A DNA stretch of 17,488 nt from DASWTL01 sp036402155 (GTDB lineage Bacteria; Bacteroidota; Bacteroidia; Sphingobacteriales; Sphingobacteriaceae). Positions 1 through 6,085 of the stretch are shown here, piece after piece. The position numbers were made by a program, and so were the translations under genes. The stretch's first letter is position 1. Each line of letters starts with the position of its first letter. The DNA is taken from positions 1-17,488 of the forward strand of contig DASWTL010000063.1 in the NCBI GenBank assembly GCA_036402155.1. The letters are read 5' to 3'. The notes below the pieces were generated by a model. That model did not search any database. It saw only the letters and a program-made list of their open reading frames with translations, and was not told the DNA's origin.

Positions 1-39
1 TTTGACTTTATTCAGGAAGTTTTAGAACAAAAAGATTAA
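1..39 (+). CDS. map: C-terminal tail of an upstream gene, probably methionine aminopeptidase (partial)
   Basis: The window opens inside an open frame reading FDFIQEVLEQKD and then TAA. Only 12 codons are present, so the product cannot be identified from its own sequence. In Bacteroidota the gene directly upstream of infA in this cluster is usually map (type I methionine aminopeptidase, after secY), and the short acidic tail is compatible with that. The name therefore rests on gene order alone and is inference. Confidence 0.4.
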   Translation, partial: FDFIQEVLEQKD

Positions 40-57
40 TAATTTAATTTTTTTGTT

Positions 58-65
58 TAATTTTG
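58..65 (+). promoter_or_regulatory. Candidate Bacteroidota -7 box upstream of infA
   Basis: TAATTTTG at 58-65 matches the Bacteroidota primary-sigma -7 consensus TAnnTTTG. No clear -33 TTG lies about 20 bp upstream. Transcription would start near 72, leaving a leader of about 39 nt before infA. A small hairpin, CCCG (70-73) with CGGG (80-83), would sit at the 5' end of that transcript. If real, this is an internal promoter for infA and the genes after it. Confidence 0.4.
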
Positions 66-110
66 CATCCCCGAAACAGCGGGTATATATAGGTAAAATA
101 AAAATCATAT

Positions 111-329
111 ATGGCTAAACAGTCCTCAATTGAACAAGACGGAATAATTAGAGAAGCATTATCAAATGCGATGTTTCGGGTTGAATTGGAGAACGGGCAT
201 GAGATTATAGCTCATATTTCAGGTAAAATGCGGATGCATTACATCAAAATTTTACCAGGTGATAAAGTAAAGCTTGAAATGTCGCCATATGATTTAACAA
301 AAGGAAGAATAACGTATAGATACAAATAA
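111..329 (+). CDS. infA: Translation initiation factor IF-1
   Basis: This 72-residue protein is a full-length IF-1, a single OB-fold (S1-like) factor that binds the A site of the 30S subunit during initiation, alongside IF-2 and IF-3. The core is recognisable in NAMFRVELENGHEIIAHISG (residues 19-38), the KMRMHYIKILPGDKV stretch (39-53), and the C-terminal SPYDLTKGRITYRYK. The length equals the usual 72 residues. The ATG at 111 gives the canonical MAK start. A candidate TAnnTTTG promoter lies about 45 bp upstream. The gene is followed after a single base by rpmJ, so the two are almost certainly cotranscribed and probably translationally coupled. Confidence 0.97.
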   Translation: MAKQSSIEQDGIIREALSNAMFRVELENGHEIIAHISGKMRMHYIKILPGDKVKLEMSPYDLTKGRITYRYK

Positions 330-330
330 G

Positions 331-447
331 ATGAAGGTTAGAGCATCCATAAAGAAGCGTAGCGCTGATTGCAAAATCATCCGTCGTAAAGGTAAACTTT
401 TTGTAATTAACAAAAAGAACCCAAAGTATAAACAACGTCAGGGTTAA
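331..447 (+). CDS. rpmJ: 50S ribosomal protein L36 (bL36), zinc-free type
   Basis: An open frame of 38 codons starts with ATG one base after infA and ends at TAA 445-447. It begins MKVRASIKKRSADCKI and ends NPKYKQRQG, diagnostic of bL36, a small protein of the large subunit that contacts 23S rRNA. The zinc-binding form has C11, C14, C27 and H33. Here these are S11, C14, N27 and Y33, so only one ligand survives and zinc is not expected to be bound. Zinc-free paralogues are common in many lineages, and 38 residues is normal. It is easily missed because of its size. Confidence 0.95.
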   Translation: MKVRASIKKRSADCKIIRRKGKLFVINKKNPKYKQRQG

Positions 448-455
448 TAATTAGT

Positions 456-461
456 AAAGGA
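456..461 (+). promoter_or_regulatory. Shine-Dalgarno-like site for rpsM
   Basis: AAAGGA ends 6 nt before the rpsM ATG at 468. Purine-rich SD sites are rare in Bacteroidota, so this one is notable and supports the chosen start. Confidence 0.4.
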
Positions 462-467
462 TTATAA

Positions 468-845
468 ATGGCAAGGATAGCAGGTATAGATTTACCAAAA
501 AACAAAAGAGGCGAGATTGGCCTTACTTACATTTTCGGCATAGGCAGGTCTACTGCACAAAATATTCTGGATCAGGCTGGTATTAGCTATGATGTAAAAG
601 TGCAGGAATGGACAGATGAGCAGTTAACTGCCATCCGCGGACTAATCAATGATCAGTTCAAGGTTGAAGGTGCATTACGTTCTGAAGTTCAGCTGAATAT
701 TAAACGTTTGATGGATATAGGCTGTTACCGCGGTCTTCGTCATCGTAAGGGCTTACCTGTTCGTGGACAGAGGACAAAGAACAACTCACGTACCCGTAAA
801 GGTAAACGTAAAACAGTAGCTAACAAAAAGAAGGCAACTAAGTAA
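468..845 (+). CDS. rpsM: 30S ribosomal protein S13 (uS13)
   Basis: This 125-residue protein starts MARIAGIDLPKNKRGEIGLT and contains the S13 hallmarks: the helix-two-turn-helix segment IFGIGRSTAQNIL near residues 23-35 and the strongly conserved CYRGLRHRKGLPVRGQRTK near 87-105. It ends in a Lys/Arg-rich tail that would reach into the decoding region. S13 sits in the head of the small subunit and contacts tRNA and L5 across the intersubunit bridge. The length is as expected for Bacteroidota. It is separated from rpsK by an unusually long 179-bp gap that carries a repeat element described separately. Confidence 0.97.
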   Translation: MARIAGIDLPKNKRGEIGLTYIFGIGRSTAQNILDQAGISYDVKVQEWTDEQLTAIRGLINDQFKVEGALRSEVQLNIKRLMDIGCYRGLRHRKGLPVRGQRTKNNSRTRKGKRKTVANKKKATK

Positions 846-854
846 GATGGGATG

Positions 855-1019
855 TTAGATGTGAGATATGAGAGTATTTCGGATCTAAGTCTCAATTAAT
901 TCACCAATTAAGCGGATATGAAGTCTGGTCTGAGAAGATCAGAATTCATGATTAAAACAAGAAATAGATAAGAGTAAGGAGATCTATCTCACGTCTCAAG
1001 TCTCGTATCTCAAATCTAA
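855..1019. repeat. Intergenic imperfect inverted repeat built of 7-bp units (rpsM-rpsK gap)
   Basis: The 855-874 arm (TTAGATGTGAGATATGAGAG) matches the reverse complement of 1000-1019 at 17 of 20 positions. The right side is made of four successive 7-bp units, TCTCACG, TCTCAAG, TCTCGTA and TCTCAAA (987-1014), followed by TCT. A further AAGTCTCAA sits inside at 888-896. The arms are separated by about 125 bp. The gap lies in an otherwise compact operon, and the right arm ends 5 bp before the rpsK ATG, so the element is transcribed. Similar TCTCANN strings occur, as I recall, in intergenic DNA of Sphingobacteriaceae. That it belongs to a dispersed family is inference. Confidence 0.65.
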
Positions 1020-1024
1020 AAGAA

Positions 1025-1414
1025 ATGGCTAAAACTAAAAAAGTAACCAAGAAAAGAGTTGTAGTAGTTGAACCTGTTGGTCAGGCTCATGTTAATGCTA
1101 CATTCAATAATATCATCATCACATTAACCAACAACCAGGGACAAGCTATTTCATGGTCGTCTGCAGGTAAAATGGGATTCAAAGGTTCTAAGAAGAATAC
1201 TCCTTACGCTGCCGGACAAGCTGCTTCTGATTGTGGCAAAGTGGCATATGATCTAGGGTTACGTAAAGTTGAGGTTTTTGTAAAAGGTCCAGGTTCAGGT
1301 CGTGAATCTGCAATCCGTACTTTACAAATTGCTGGTATCGAGGTAACTACCATTAAAGATATCACACCGCTTCCACATAATGGATGCCGTCCTCCAAAAA
1401 GAAGAAGAGTTTAA
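1025..1414 (+). CDS. rpsK: 30S ribosomal protein S11 (uS11)
   Basis: The 129-residue product has a basic N-terminus (MAKTKKVTKKRVVV) followed by the S11 core GQAHVNATFNNIIITLTN, SWSSAGKMGFKGSKKNTPYA, and the highly conserved C-terminus PLPHNGCRPPKRRRV. S11 forms part of the platform of the 30S subunit and contacts 16S rRNA and mRNA near the E site. Length and both termini match the family. It lies between the heptad-repeat gap and rpsD in the rpsM-rpsK-rpsD-rpoA-rplQ (alpha operon) order. Confidence 0.97.
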   Translation: MAKTKKVTKKRVVVVEPVGQAHVNATFNNIIITLTNNQGQAISWSSAGKMGFKGSKKNTPYAAGQAASDCGKVAYDLGLRKVEVFVKGPGSGRESAIRTLQIAGIEVTTIKDITPLPHNGCRPPKRRRV

Positions 1415-1490
1415 TAATAGTAATTAACTAGTTTTTAAAGCTAAGAGTCTGTAACTAAAGGTTGCATGATACTTTAAAAAATCAATAAAT

Positions 1491-2099
1491 ATGGCAAGAT
1501 ATACTGGTCCAAAATCAAAAATTGCACGTAGATTCAGAGAACCCATTTTCGGTCCTGATAAGGCATTAGAAAGAAAAAATTATCCTCCCGGCATGCACGG
1601 GGCTTCCAAAAGAAGAGGAAAGCAGTCTGAATATGCTATCCAGTTAATGGAAAAGCAAAAAGTGAAATACACGTATGGTGTATTAGAGCGTCAGTTTGAG
1701 AATTTATTCCACAAAGCATCTTCAAAACAAGGTATCACCGGTGAAAACCTGCTTAAATTATTAGAGGCTCGTTTAGATAACGCTGTGTATCGTTTAGGAA
1801 TATCTCCTACCCGTTCAGGTGCCCGTCAGCTGGTTAGCCACAAGCATATTACGGTAAACGGTGAGGTAGTAAACATACCTTCATATTCTTTACGTGCAGG
1901 TGATGTGGTTGCAGTTCGTGAACGCTCAAAATCACTTGAGGCAATTACGAGTTCAGTTGCAGGACGTAAGATTAATAAATACAATTGGTTAGAGTGGGAT
2001 GCTAACAATTTAACAGGAAAGTTCCTGAATTATCCTACCCGCGATGAGATTCCTGAAAATATTAAAGAGAATTTAATCGTCGAGTTATACTCTAAGTAA
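1491..2099 (+). CDS. rpsD: 30S ribosomal protein S4 (uS4)
   Basis: The 202-residue protein begins MARYTGPKSKIARRFREPIF and contains YPPGMHGASKRRGKQSEYA, followed by the S4 RNA-binding domain around residues 93-155 (LEARLDNAVYRLG, ARQLVSHKHITVNG). It nucleates assembly of the 16S 5' domain and lines the mRNA entry channel. The N-terminal zinc cysteines seen in some S4 proteins are absent. In Escherichia coli S4 autoregulates the alpha operon at the mRNA level. Nothing here demonstrates that, although a hairpin lies between this gene and rpoA. Confidence 0.97.
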   Translation: MARYTGPKSKIARRFREPIFGPDKALERKNYPPGMHGASKRRGKQSEYAIQLMEKQKVKYTYGVLERQFENLFHKASSKQGITGENLLKLLEARLDNAVYRLGISPTRSGARQLVSHKHITVNGEVVNIPSYSLRAGDVVAVRERSKSLEAITSSVAGRKINKYNWLEWDANNLTGKFLNYPTRDEIPENIKENLIVELYSK

Positions 2100-2104
2100 C
2101 AGTA

Positions 2105-2132
2105 GAAGCTGACTCCTAAAAGATTCAGCTTC
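2105..2132 (+). other. Stem-loop between rpsD and rpoA
   Basis: GAAGCTGA (2105-2112) is perfectly complementary to TCAGCTTC (2125-2132), with a 12-nt loop. No T-run follows, so it is not a standard intrinsic terminator. It could be an RNA processing or stability element, or a protein-binding leader for rpoA. Confidence 0.4.
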
Positions 2133-2177
2133 CTGATTTACAATTATCTTATTATTTACAATTAATTAGTATATCAT

Positions 2178-3170
2178 ATGGCAATTTTAGCATTTCAGAA
2201 ACCTGATAAAGTTATCATGCAGAAATCAACGGATTTCGACGGTACATTTGAATTTCGCCCGTTAGAGCCTGGATTCGGAGTAACTATAGGTAATGCTTTA
2301 CGTCGTATTCTGTTATCTTCACTGGAAGGTTTCGCGATTACTTCTGTACGTTTCTCTGGTGTTTCACATGAGTTTTCTACTATTAAAGGTGTGGTAGAAG
2401 ATGTTACGGAGATCATTCTTAACTTAAAGCAAGTACGTTTTCAGAAAGTTGGAGAATCCGGAGATTCTGAAAAGATATTCGTTCTTATTAACGGCCAGGA
2501 TAAGTTTTCTGCCGGCGATATCACTAAGTTCTCAAGCAATTTCACAGTGTTAAATCCTGATCTTGTGATTTGTAACATGGAATCTTCTGTAACTCTGGAG
2601 ATCGAGCTTGTTGTAAGCAAGGGAAGGGGTTATATTGCTGCTGAAGAGAATAAAAATGCCGAGGCTCCTGTGGGAGTTATTGCCATTGATTCGATTTTTA
2701 CGCCGATTAAAAATGTAAAATATACTATTGAGAACTTTCGTGTTGAGCAGAAGACCGACTACGAAAAATTAGTTCTTGATATTACTACTGACGGATCTAT
2801 ACATCCGGAGGATGCTTTGAAAGAAGCTGCTAAAATACTTATTCACCACTTCATGCTATTCTCTGACGAGAACATTATGCTTGAGGCCCAGGCCAAGGAA
2901 GAAACCAAGGAAGTTGATGAGGAAATATTACATATGCGTAAGATCCTTAAAACTGAACTGGTTGATCTTGATTTATCTGTACGTGCATTAAACTGCTTGA
3001 AAGCTGCTGATATTCGCAGCCTTGCCGAGCTGGTTTCATATGATGTTGCGGATATGTTAAAGTTCAGAAATTTTGGGAAGAAATCTTTAACTGAAATCCA
3101 GGACCTGGTAAAATCAAAAGGCTTGTCATTTGGCATGAACCTTTCAAAATTTAAATTAGACGAAGAATAA
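2178..3170 (+). CDS. rpoA: DNA-directed RNA polymerase subunit alpha
   Basis: The 330-residue protein is full-length. The N-terminal dimerisation and assembly domain (about 1-235) carries FEFRPLEPGFGVTIGNALRR (25-43) and EDALKEAAKILIHHF (211-225). A charged linker (about 236-258) leads to the C-terminal DNA- and activator-binding domain with SVRALNCLKAADIRSLAELV (267-286) and RNFGKKSLTEIQDL (297-310). R269 corresponds to the UP-element-binding Arg265 of E. coli by motif alignment. It nucleates core polymerase assembly (alpha2, then beta and beta'). The start at 2178 gives MAILAFQKPDKV, as usual for Bacteroidota. The gap to rplQ is 140 bp and AT-rich. Confidence 0.98.
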   Translation: MAILAFQKPDKVIMQKSTDFDGTFEFRPLEPGFGVTIGNALRRILLSSLEGFAITSVRFSGVSHEFSTIKGVVEDVTEIILNLKQVRFQKVGESGDSEKIFVLINGQDKFSAGDITKFSSNFTVLNPDLVICNMESSVTLEIELVVSKGRGYIAAEENKNAEAPVGVIAIDSIFTPIKNVKYTIENFRVEQKTDYEKLVLDITTDGSIHPEDALKEAAKILIHHFMLFSDENIMLEAQAKEETKEVDEEILHMRKILKTELVDLDLSVRALNCLKAADIRSLAELVSYDVADMLKFRNFGKKSLTEIQDLVKSKGLSFGMNLSKFKLDEE

Positions 3171-3190
3171 TAAGCGACGCATAATTCCTC

Positions 3191-3280
3191 TTAAAAGTTA
3201 AAATTAAATGGTAAAAAGTTAAAATAGGCTGATTAAAGGCATAAATAATTTTTGAATTTTTACTTTTGATTTTGAATTAA
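3191..3280. repeat. AT-rich heptad-periodic inverted repeat in the rpoA-rplQ gap
   Basis: The left part divides into five consecutive 7-bp units: TTAAAAG, TTAAAAT, TAAATGG, TAAAAAG and TTAAAAT (3191-3225). This includes an exact 12-bp direct repeat, AAAAGTTAAAAT, at 3193-3204 and 3214-3225. The right part (3253-3273) reads TGAATTT, TTACTTT, TGATTTT, also with a 7-bp period and roughly complementary to the left part (about 20 of 27 positions). The layout parallels the rpsM-rpsK element with a different unit. Low base complexity makes the complementarity weaker evidence than the period. Confidence 0.45.
3261..3268 (+). promoter_or_regulatory. Candidate -7 box upstream of rplQ
   Basis: TACTTTTG fits TAnnTTTG and lies 42 bp before the rplQ start. 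No convincing -33 element is present at about 20 bp upstream, and the surrounding sequence is AT-rich, so a chance match is likely. Confidence 0.25.
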
Positions 3281-3310
3281 GAACGGTATGCACGTGCAAT
3301 ATAAACAGAC

Positions 3311-3895
3311 ATGAGACACGGTAAAACACACAATCATTTAGGTCGTACTAACACGCATAGAAAAGCGATGTTAGCTAATATGGCCTCTTCGCTTATACTT
3401 CACAAGCGTATTACTACAACTTTAGCTAAGGCTAAAGAACTTCGTAAATATGTAGAGCCTTTGATCACTAAATCAAAGAGTGATACTACTCATTCACGTC
3501 GTACAGTATTTTCTTATCTGAAAGATAAAGAAACTACATCTATTCTTTTCCGTGAAGTGGCAGAAAAAGTAGCCAATCGTCCCGGAGGATATACACGTAT
3601 TCTTAAATTAGAAAATCGCTTGGGTGATAATGCCGAAATGGCATTAATTGAGCTGGTAGACTACAATGAGCTATACACCTCTGCCTCTGCACAGGTTACT
3701 GAAAAGAAAACAACACGTCGTCGTGGTGGAAAAGGTAAAAAGGCCGGAGCTGCGGATACTGTAAAATCTGAGGTTGCTGCTGAGGAAACAGTTGCTGCTG
3801 AAGAAGTATCAACTGAACCAGCTGCATCTTCAGAAGAAGCCACATCTGCTGATGAAACTTCGGAAGCACCAAAAGATAAAGAAAAGGGAGAATAA
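3311..3895 (+). CDS. rplQ: 50S ribosomal protein L17 (bL17) with C-terminal low-complexity extension
   Basis: Residues 1-125 are a normal L17: MRHGKTHNHLGRTNTHRKAM at the start, then LILHKRITTTLAKAKELR (28-45), NRPGGYTRILKLENRLGDNA (89-108) and ALIELVDYN (111-119). L17 lies near the polypeptide exit of the 50S subunit. After the core comes a further extension of about 67 residues: a basic stretch (TTRRRGGKGKKAG, 134-146) and then an acidic Ala/Glu/Ser/Thr-rich tail to residue 194. E. coli L17 is 127 residues. Extended L17 proteins are known in Bacteroidota, and the tail is probably disordered. It is the last gene of the operon and is followed by a strong terminator. Confidence 0.97.
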   Translation: MRHGKTHNHLGRTNTHRKAMLANMASSLILHKRITTTLAKAKELRKYVEPLITKSKSDTTHSRRTVFSYLKDKETTSILFREVAEKVANRPGGYTRILKLENRLGDNAEMALIELVDYNELYTSASAQVTEKKTTRRRGGKGKKAGAADTVKSEVAAEETVAAEEVSTEPAASSEEATSADETSEAPKDKEKGE

Positions 3896-3920
3896 GTATC
3901 ATCCTCTGCATGAATAATAG

Positions 3921-3947
3921 AAGCCTCGCAAATGCGGGGCTTTTTTT
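3921..3947 (+). terminator. Intrinsic terminator after rplQ
   Basis: AAGCCTCGC (3921-3929) pairs with GCGGGGCTT (3934-3942), including one G:T wobble, around the loop AAAT. A run of seven T (3941-3947) follows. It ends the ribosomal-protein/rpoA operon 26 bp after the rplQ stop. Confidence 0.9.
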
Positions 3948-3955
3948 GTGCTATT

Positions 3956-4017
3956 CTGTCATCCTGTCATTTTACTGTCTTGGTTAATGTGGCTGAATTG
4001 TGTGTCTTTTCTGTCAT
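3956..4017 (+). repeat. CTGTCAT repeats upstream of dnaK
   Basis: Three exact CTGTCAT heptamers occur at 3956-3962, 3964-3970 and 4011-4017, and a near copy CTGTCT at 3975-3980. They lie about 20 to 85 bp upstream of the candidate -24 box of dnaK. They may be binding sites for a regulator or enhancer-binding protein, which is inference. No inverted partner is obvious. Confidence 0.4.
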
Positions 4018-4036
4018 AAAAACCGCCATATATTCC

Positions 4037-4052
4037 TTGGCACAACCATTGA
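4037..4052 (+). promoter_or_regulatory. Candidate sigma54-type (-24/-12) promoter of dnaK
   Basis: TTGGCAC (4037-4043) followed by TTGA (4049-4052) resembles the sigma54 consensus TGGCAC-N5-TTGC. GG at 4039-4040 and GA at 4051-4052 are separated by exactly 10 bases, the invariant sigma54 spacing. The last base of the -12 element deviates (GA for GC). Transcription would start near 4064, giving a leader of about 30 nt. No TAnnTTTG box is visible in the same region. Confidence 0.5.
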
Positions 4053-4081
4053 TAAAAGACTTAAGAACATTGAACACAATT

Positions 4082-4087
4082 AAAGGA
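4082..4087 (+). promoter_or_regulatory. Shine-Dalgarno-like site for dnaK
   Basis: AAAGGA lies 7 nt upstream of the dnaK ATG (4095). This is an unusually good SD for Bacteroidota and fixes the start. Confidence 0.45.
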
Positions 4088-4094
4088 ATATAGC

Positions 4095-6008
4095 ATGTCA
4101 AAAATTATTGGTATCGACCTAGGAACAACAAACTCATGCGTGGCGGTGATGGAGGGTAATGAGCCCGTAGTTATAGCCAACAGTGAGGGAAAGCGCACAA
4201 CGCCATCTATAGTAGCTTTTGTAGAAAATGGCGAGCGTAAAGTAGGGGATCCTGCAAAGCGTCAGGCAATTACAAACCCTGCCAAAACTATCTATTCTAT
4301 AAAACGCTTCATGGGCAATAGCTTTGATGAAGTTCAGAAAGAAGTTAAACGCGTACCGTATAAGGTATTAAAAGGCGATAATAACACGCCACGTGTTGAG
4401 ATCGACGATCGTAAATATACCCCGCAGGAAATATCAGCAATGATCCTGCAGAAGATGAAGAAGACTGCTGAGGATTTTCTGGGCCATGAGGTTACAGAAG
4501 CGGTCATTACTGTGCCAGCATATTTCAATGATGCTCAGCGTCAGGCTACGAAAGAGGCTGGCGAGATTGCCGGGTTGACTGTTAAACGTATCATAAATGA
4601 GCCTACAGCTGCTGCTTTAGCCTACGGTTTAGATAAAGCTCATAAGGACATGAAAATCGTTGTGTTCGATTGTGGCGGCGGTACCCATGATGTATCTGTG
4701 CTTGAACTTGGAGATGGCGTATTTGAAGTAAAATCAACCGATGGTGATACACACCTGGGTGGTGATGATTTCGACCAGGTAATTATTGACTGGTTGGCTG
4801 AAGAGTTCAAAACAGAGAATGGTATGGACCTGGCTAAAGATCCGATGGCACTGCAGCGTTTAAAGGAAGCTGCTGAAAAAGCCAAAATTGAACTTTCAAG
4901 CTCTACACAAACTGAAATAAACCTTCCATATATAACTGCCGATCAAAGTGGCCCTAAACATTTGGTACGTACATTATCCCGTGCGAAATTTGAACAATTA
5001 GCGGATAGTTTGATAAAACGTACTATTGAACCATGCAAGTCGGCGCTTAAGAATGCCGGACTTTCTACTTCTGATATTGATGAGATCATTCTTGTAGGTG
5101 GTTCAACACGTATTCCTGCAATTCAGGATGCGGTAAAGAGCTTCTTCGGAAAAGATCCATCAAAAGGTGTAAACCCTGATGAAGTAGTTGCTATTGGAGC
5201 AGCTATACAGGGTGGTGTACTTACAGGAGAAGTGAAAGACGTTTTACTTTTAGATGTAACCCCGCTTTCATTAGGTATTGAAACTATGGGTGGTGTAATG
5301 ACTAAGTTGATCGAGTCTAACACAACTATCCCAACCAAAAAATCAGAAGTGTTTTCAACAGCCTCTGATAATCAGCCATCTGTTGAAATCCATATTTTAC
5401 AGGGAGAACGGCCAATGGCTAATCAAAACCGTACAATTGGGCGCTTCCACTTAGACGGAATACCACCAGCACCACGTGGTGTTCCACAAATTGAAGTGAC
5501 TTTTGATATTGATGCTAATGGTATTCTGCATGTTGGCGCAAAAGATAAGGCCACCGGTAAGGAGCAAAAAATACGTATTGAAGCTACTTCCGGACTTTCT
5601 GAAGAAGAAATTCAAAAGATGAAAGCAGAAGCTGAAGCTAATGCCGAATCCGATAAGAAAGCGAAGGAGGAAATTGATAAATTAAATGCTGCTGATGCTT
5701 TAATATTCTCTACAGAAAAACAATTGAAAGAATATGGCGACAAAATATCAGCTGATAAAAAAACTCCGATAGAAGAGTCGTTAAAAAAGCTAAAAGATGC
5801 TTATGCAGCGAAAAACTTCAGTGATATCGAAAGCTCTCAGGCAGAGCTGCAAAACGCATGGACTGCAGCATCTGAAGAAATGTACAAAGCAACTCAGGAT
5901 GGCGGAGCTCAGGCAGGTCAGCCAGGTGCTGATGGACAACCTCAGAACGAAGGTGCAGATAATGTGACAGATGTCGACTTCGAAGAAGTACAGGACGATA
6001 AGAAGTAA
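4095..6008 (+). CDS. dnaK: Molecular chaperone DnaK (Hsp70)
   Basis: The 637-residue protein is a complete Hsp70. The ATPase domain carries GIDLGTTNS (6-14, phosphate 1), NEPTAAALAYG (168-178), phosphate 2 at residues 192-197 (DCGGGT), and ILVGGSTRIPAIQ (332-344). The interdomain linker is DVLLLDVTPLSLG (382-394). The substrate-binding beta domain runs to about 500, followed by the helical lid and a Gly/Gln-rich disordered tail ending DVDFEEVQDDKK. DnaK folds nascent and stress-denatured proteins in the cytoplasm with DnaJ and GrpE, neither of which is encoded nearby. Phosphate 2 reads DCGGGTHD rather than the common DLGGGTFD. T197 corresponds to the autophosphorylated Thr199 of E. coli. The gene appears monocistronic, with its own promoter and terminator. 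Confidence 0.98.
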   Translation: MSKIIGIDLGTTNSCVAVMEGNEPVVIANSEGKRTTPSIVAFVENGERKVGDPAKRQAITNPAKTIYSIKRFMGNSFDEVQKEVKRVPYKVLKGDNNTPRVEIDDRKYTPQEISAMILQKMKKTAEDFLGHEVTEAVITVPAYFNDAQRQATKEAGEIAGLTVKRIINEPTAAALAYGLDKAHKDMKIVVFDCGGGTHDVSVLELGDGVFEVKSTDGDTHLGGDDFDQVIIDWLAEEFKTENGMDLAKDPMALQRLKEAAEKAKIELSSSTQTEINLPYITADQSGPKHLVRTLSRAKFEQLADSLIKRTIEPCKSALKNAGLSTSDIDEIILVGGSTRIPAIQDAVKSFFGKDPSKGVNPDEVVAIGAAIQGGVLTGEVKDVLLLDVTPLSLGIETMGGVMTKLIESNTTIPTKKSEVFSTASDNQPSVEIHILQGERPMANQNRTIGRFHLDGIPPAPRGVPQIEVTFDIDANGILHVGAKDKATGKEQKIRIEATSGLSEEEIQKMKAEAEANAESDKKAKEEIDKLNAADALIFSTEKQLKEYGDKISADKKTPIEESLKKLKDAYAAKNFSDIESSQAELQNAWTAASEEMYKATQDGGAQAGQPGADGQPQNEGADNVTDVDFEEVQDDKK

Positions 6009-6021
6009 GCGTTCTTAATAG

Positions 6022-6060
6022 AAAGCCCCCTGATCACTTGCTCAGGGGGCTTTTATTTTT
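6022..6060 (+). terminator. Intrinsic terminator between convergent dnaK and pseudouridine synthase genes
   Basis: A 12-bp perfect stem, AAAGCCCCCTGA (6022-6033) with TCAGGGGGCTTT (6042-6053), has an 8-nt loop and is followed by a T-rich tract. It lies 13 bp after the dnaK stop. For transcripts from the minus-strand gene ending at 6086 the same hairpin is followed by only three U, so it would act less well in that direction. Confidence 0.92.
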
Positions 6061-6085
6061 TTTAATAAAATCGATGTAGTTACGG

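Noticed and set aside
244..435. Minus-strand open frame of 63 codons opposite rpmJ
   Set aside because: It overlaps infA and rpmJ antisense, has no recognisable domain, and its composition is that of a reverse-complemented Lys/Arg-rich gene.
987..1014. CRISPR-like or tandem repeat array
   Set aside because: Units are only 7 bp and contiguous with no spacers, and an inverted partner exists. It is not a CRISPR array.
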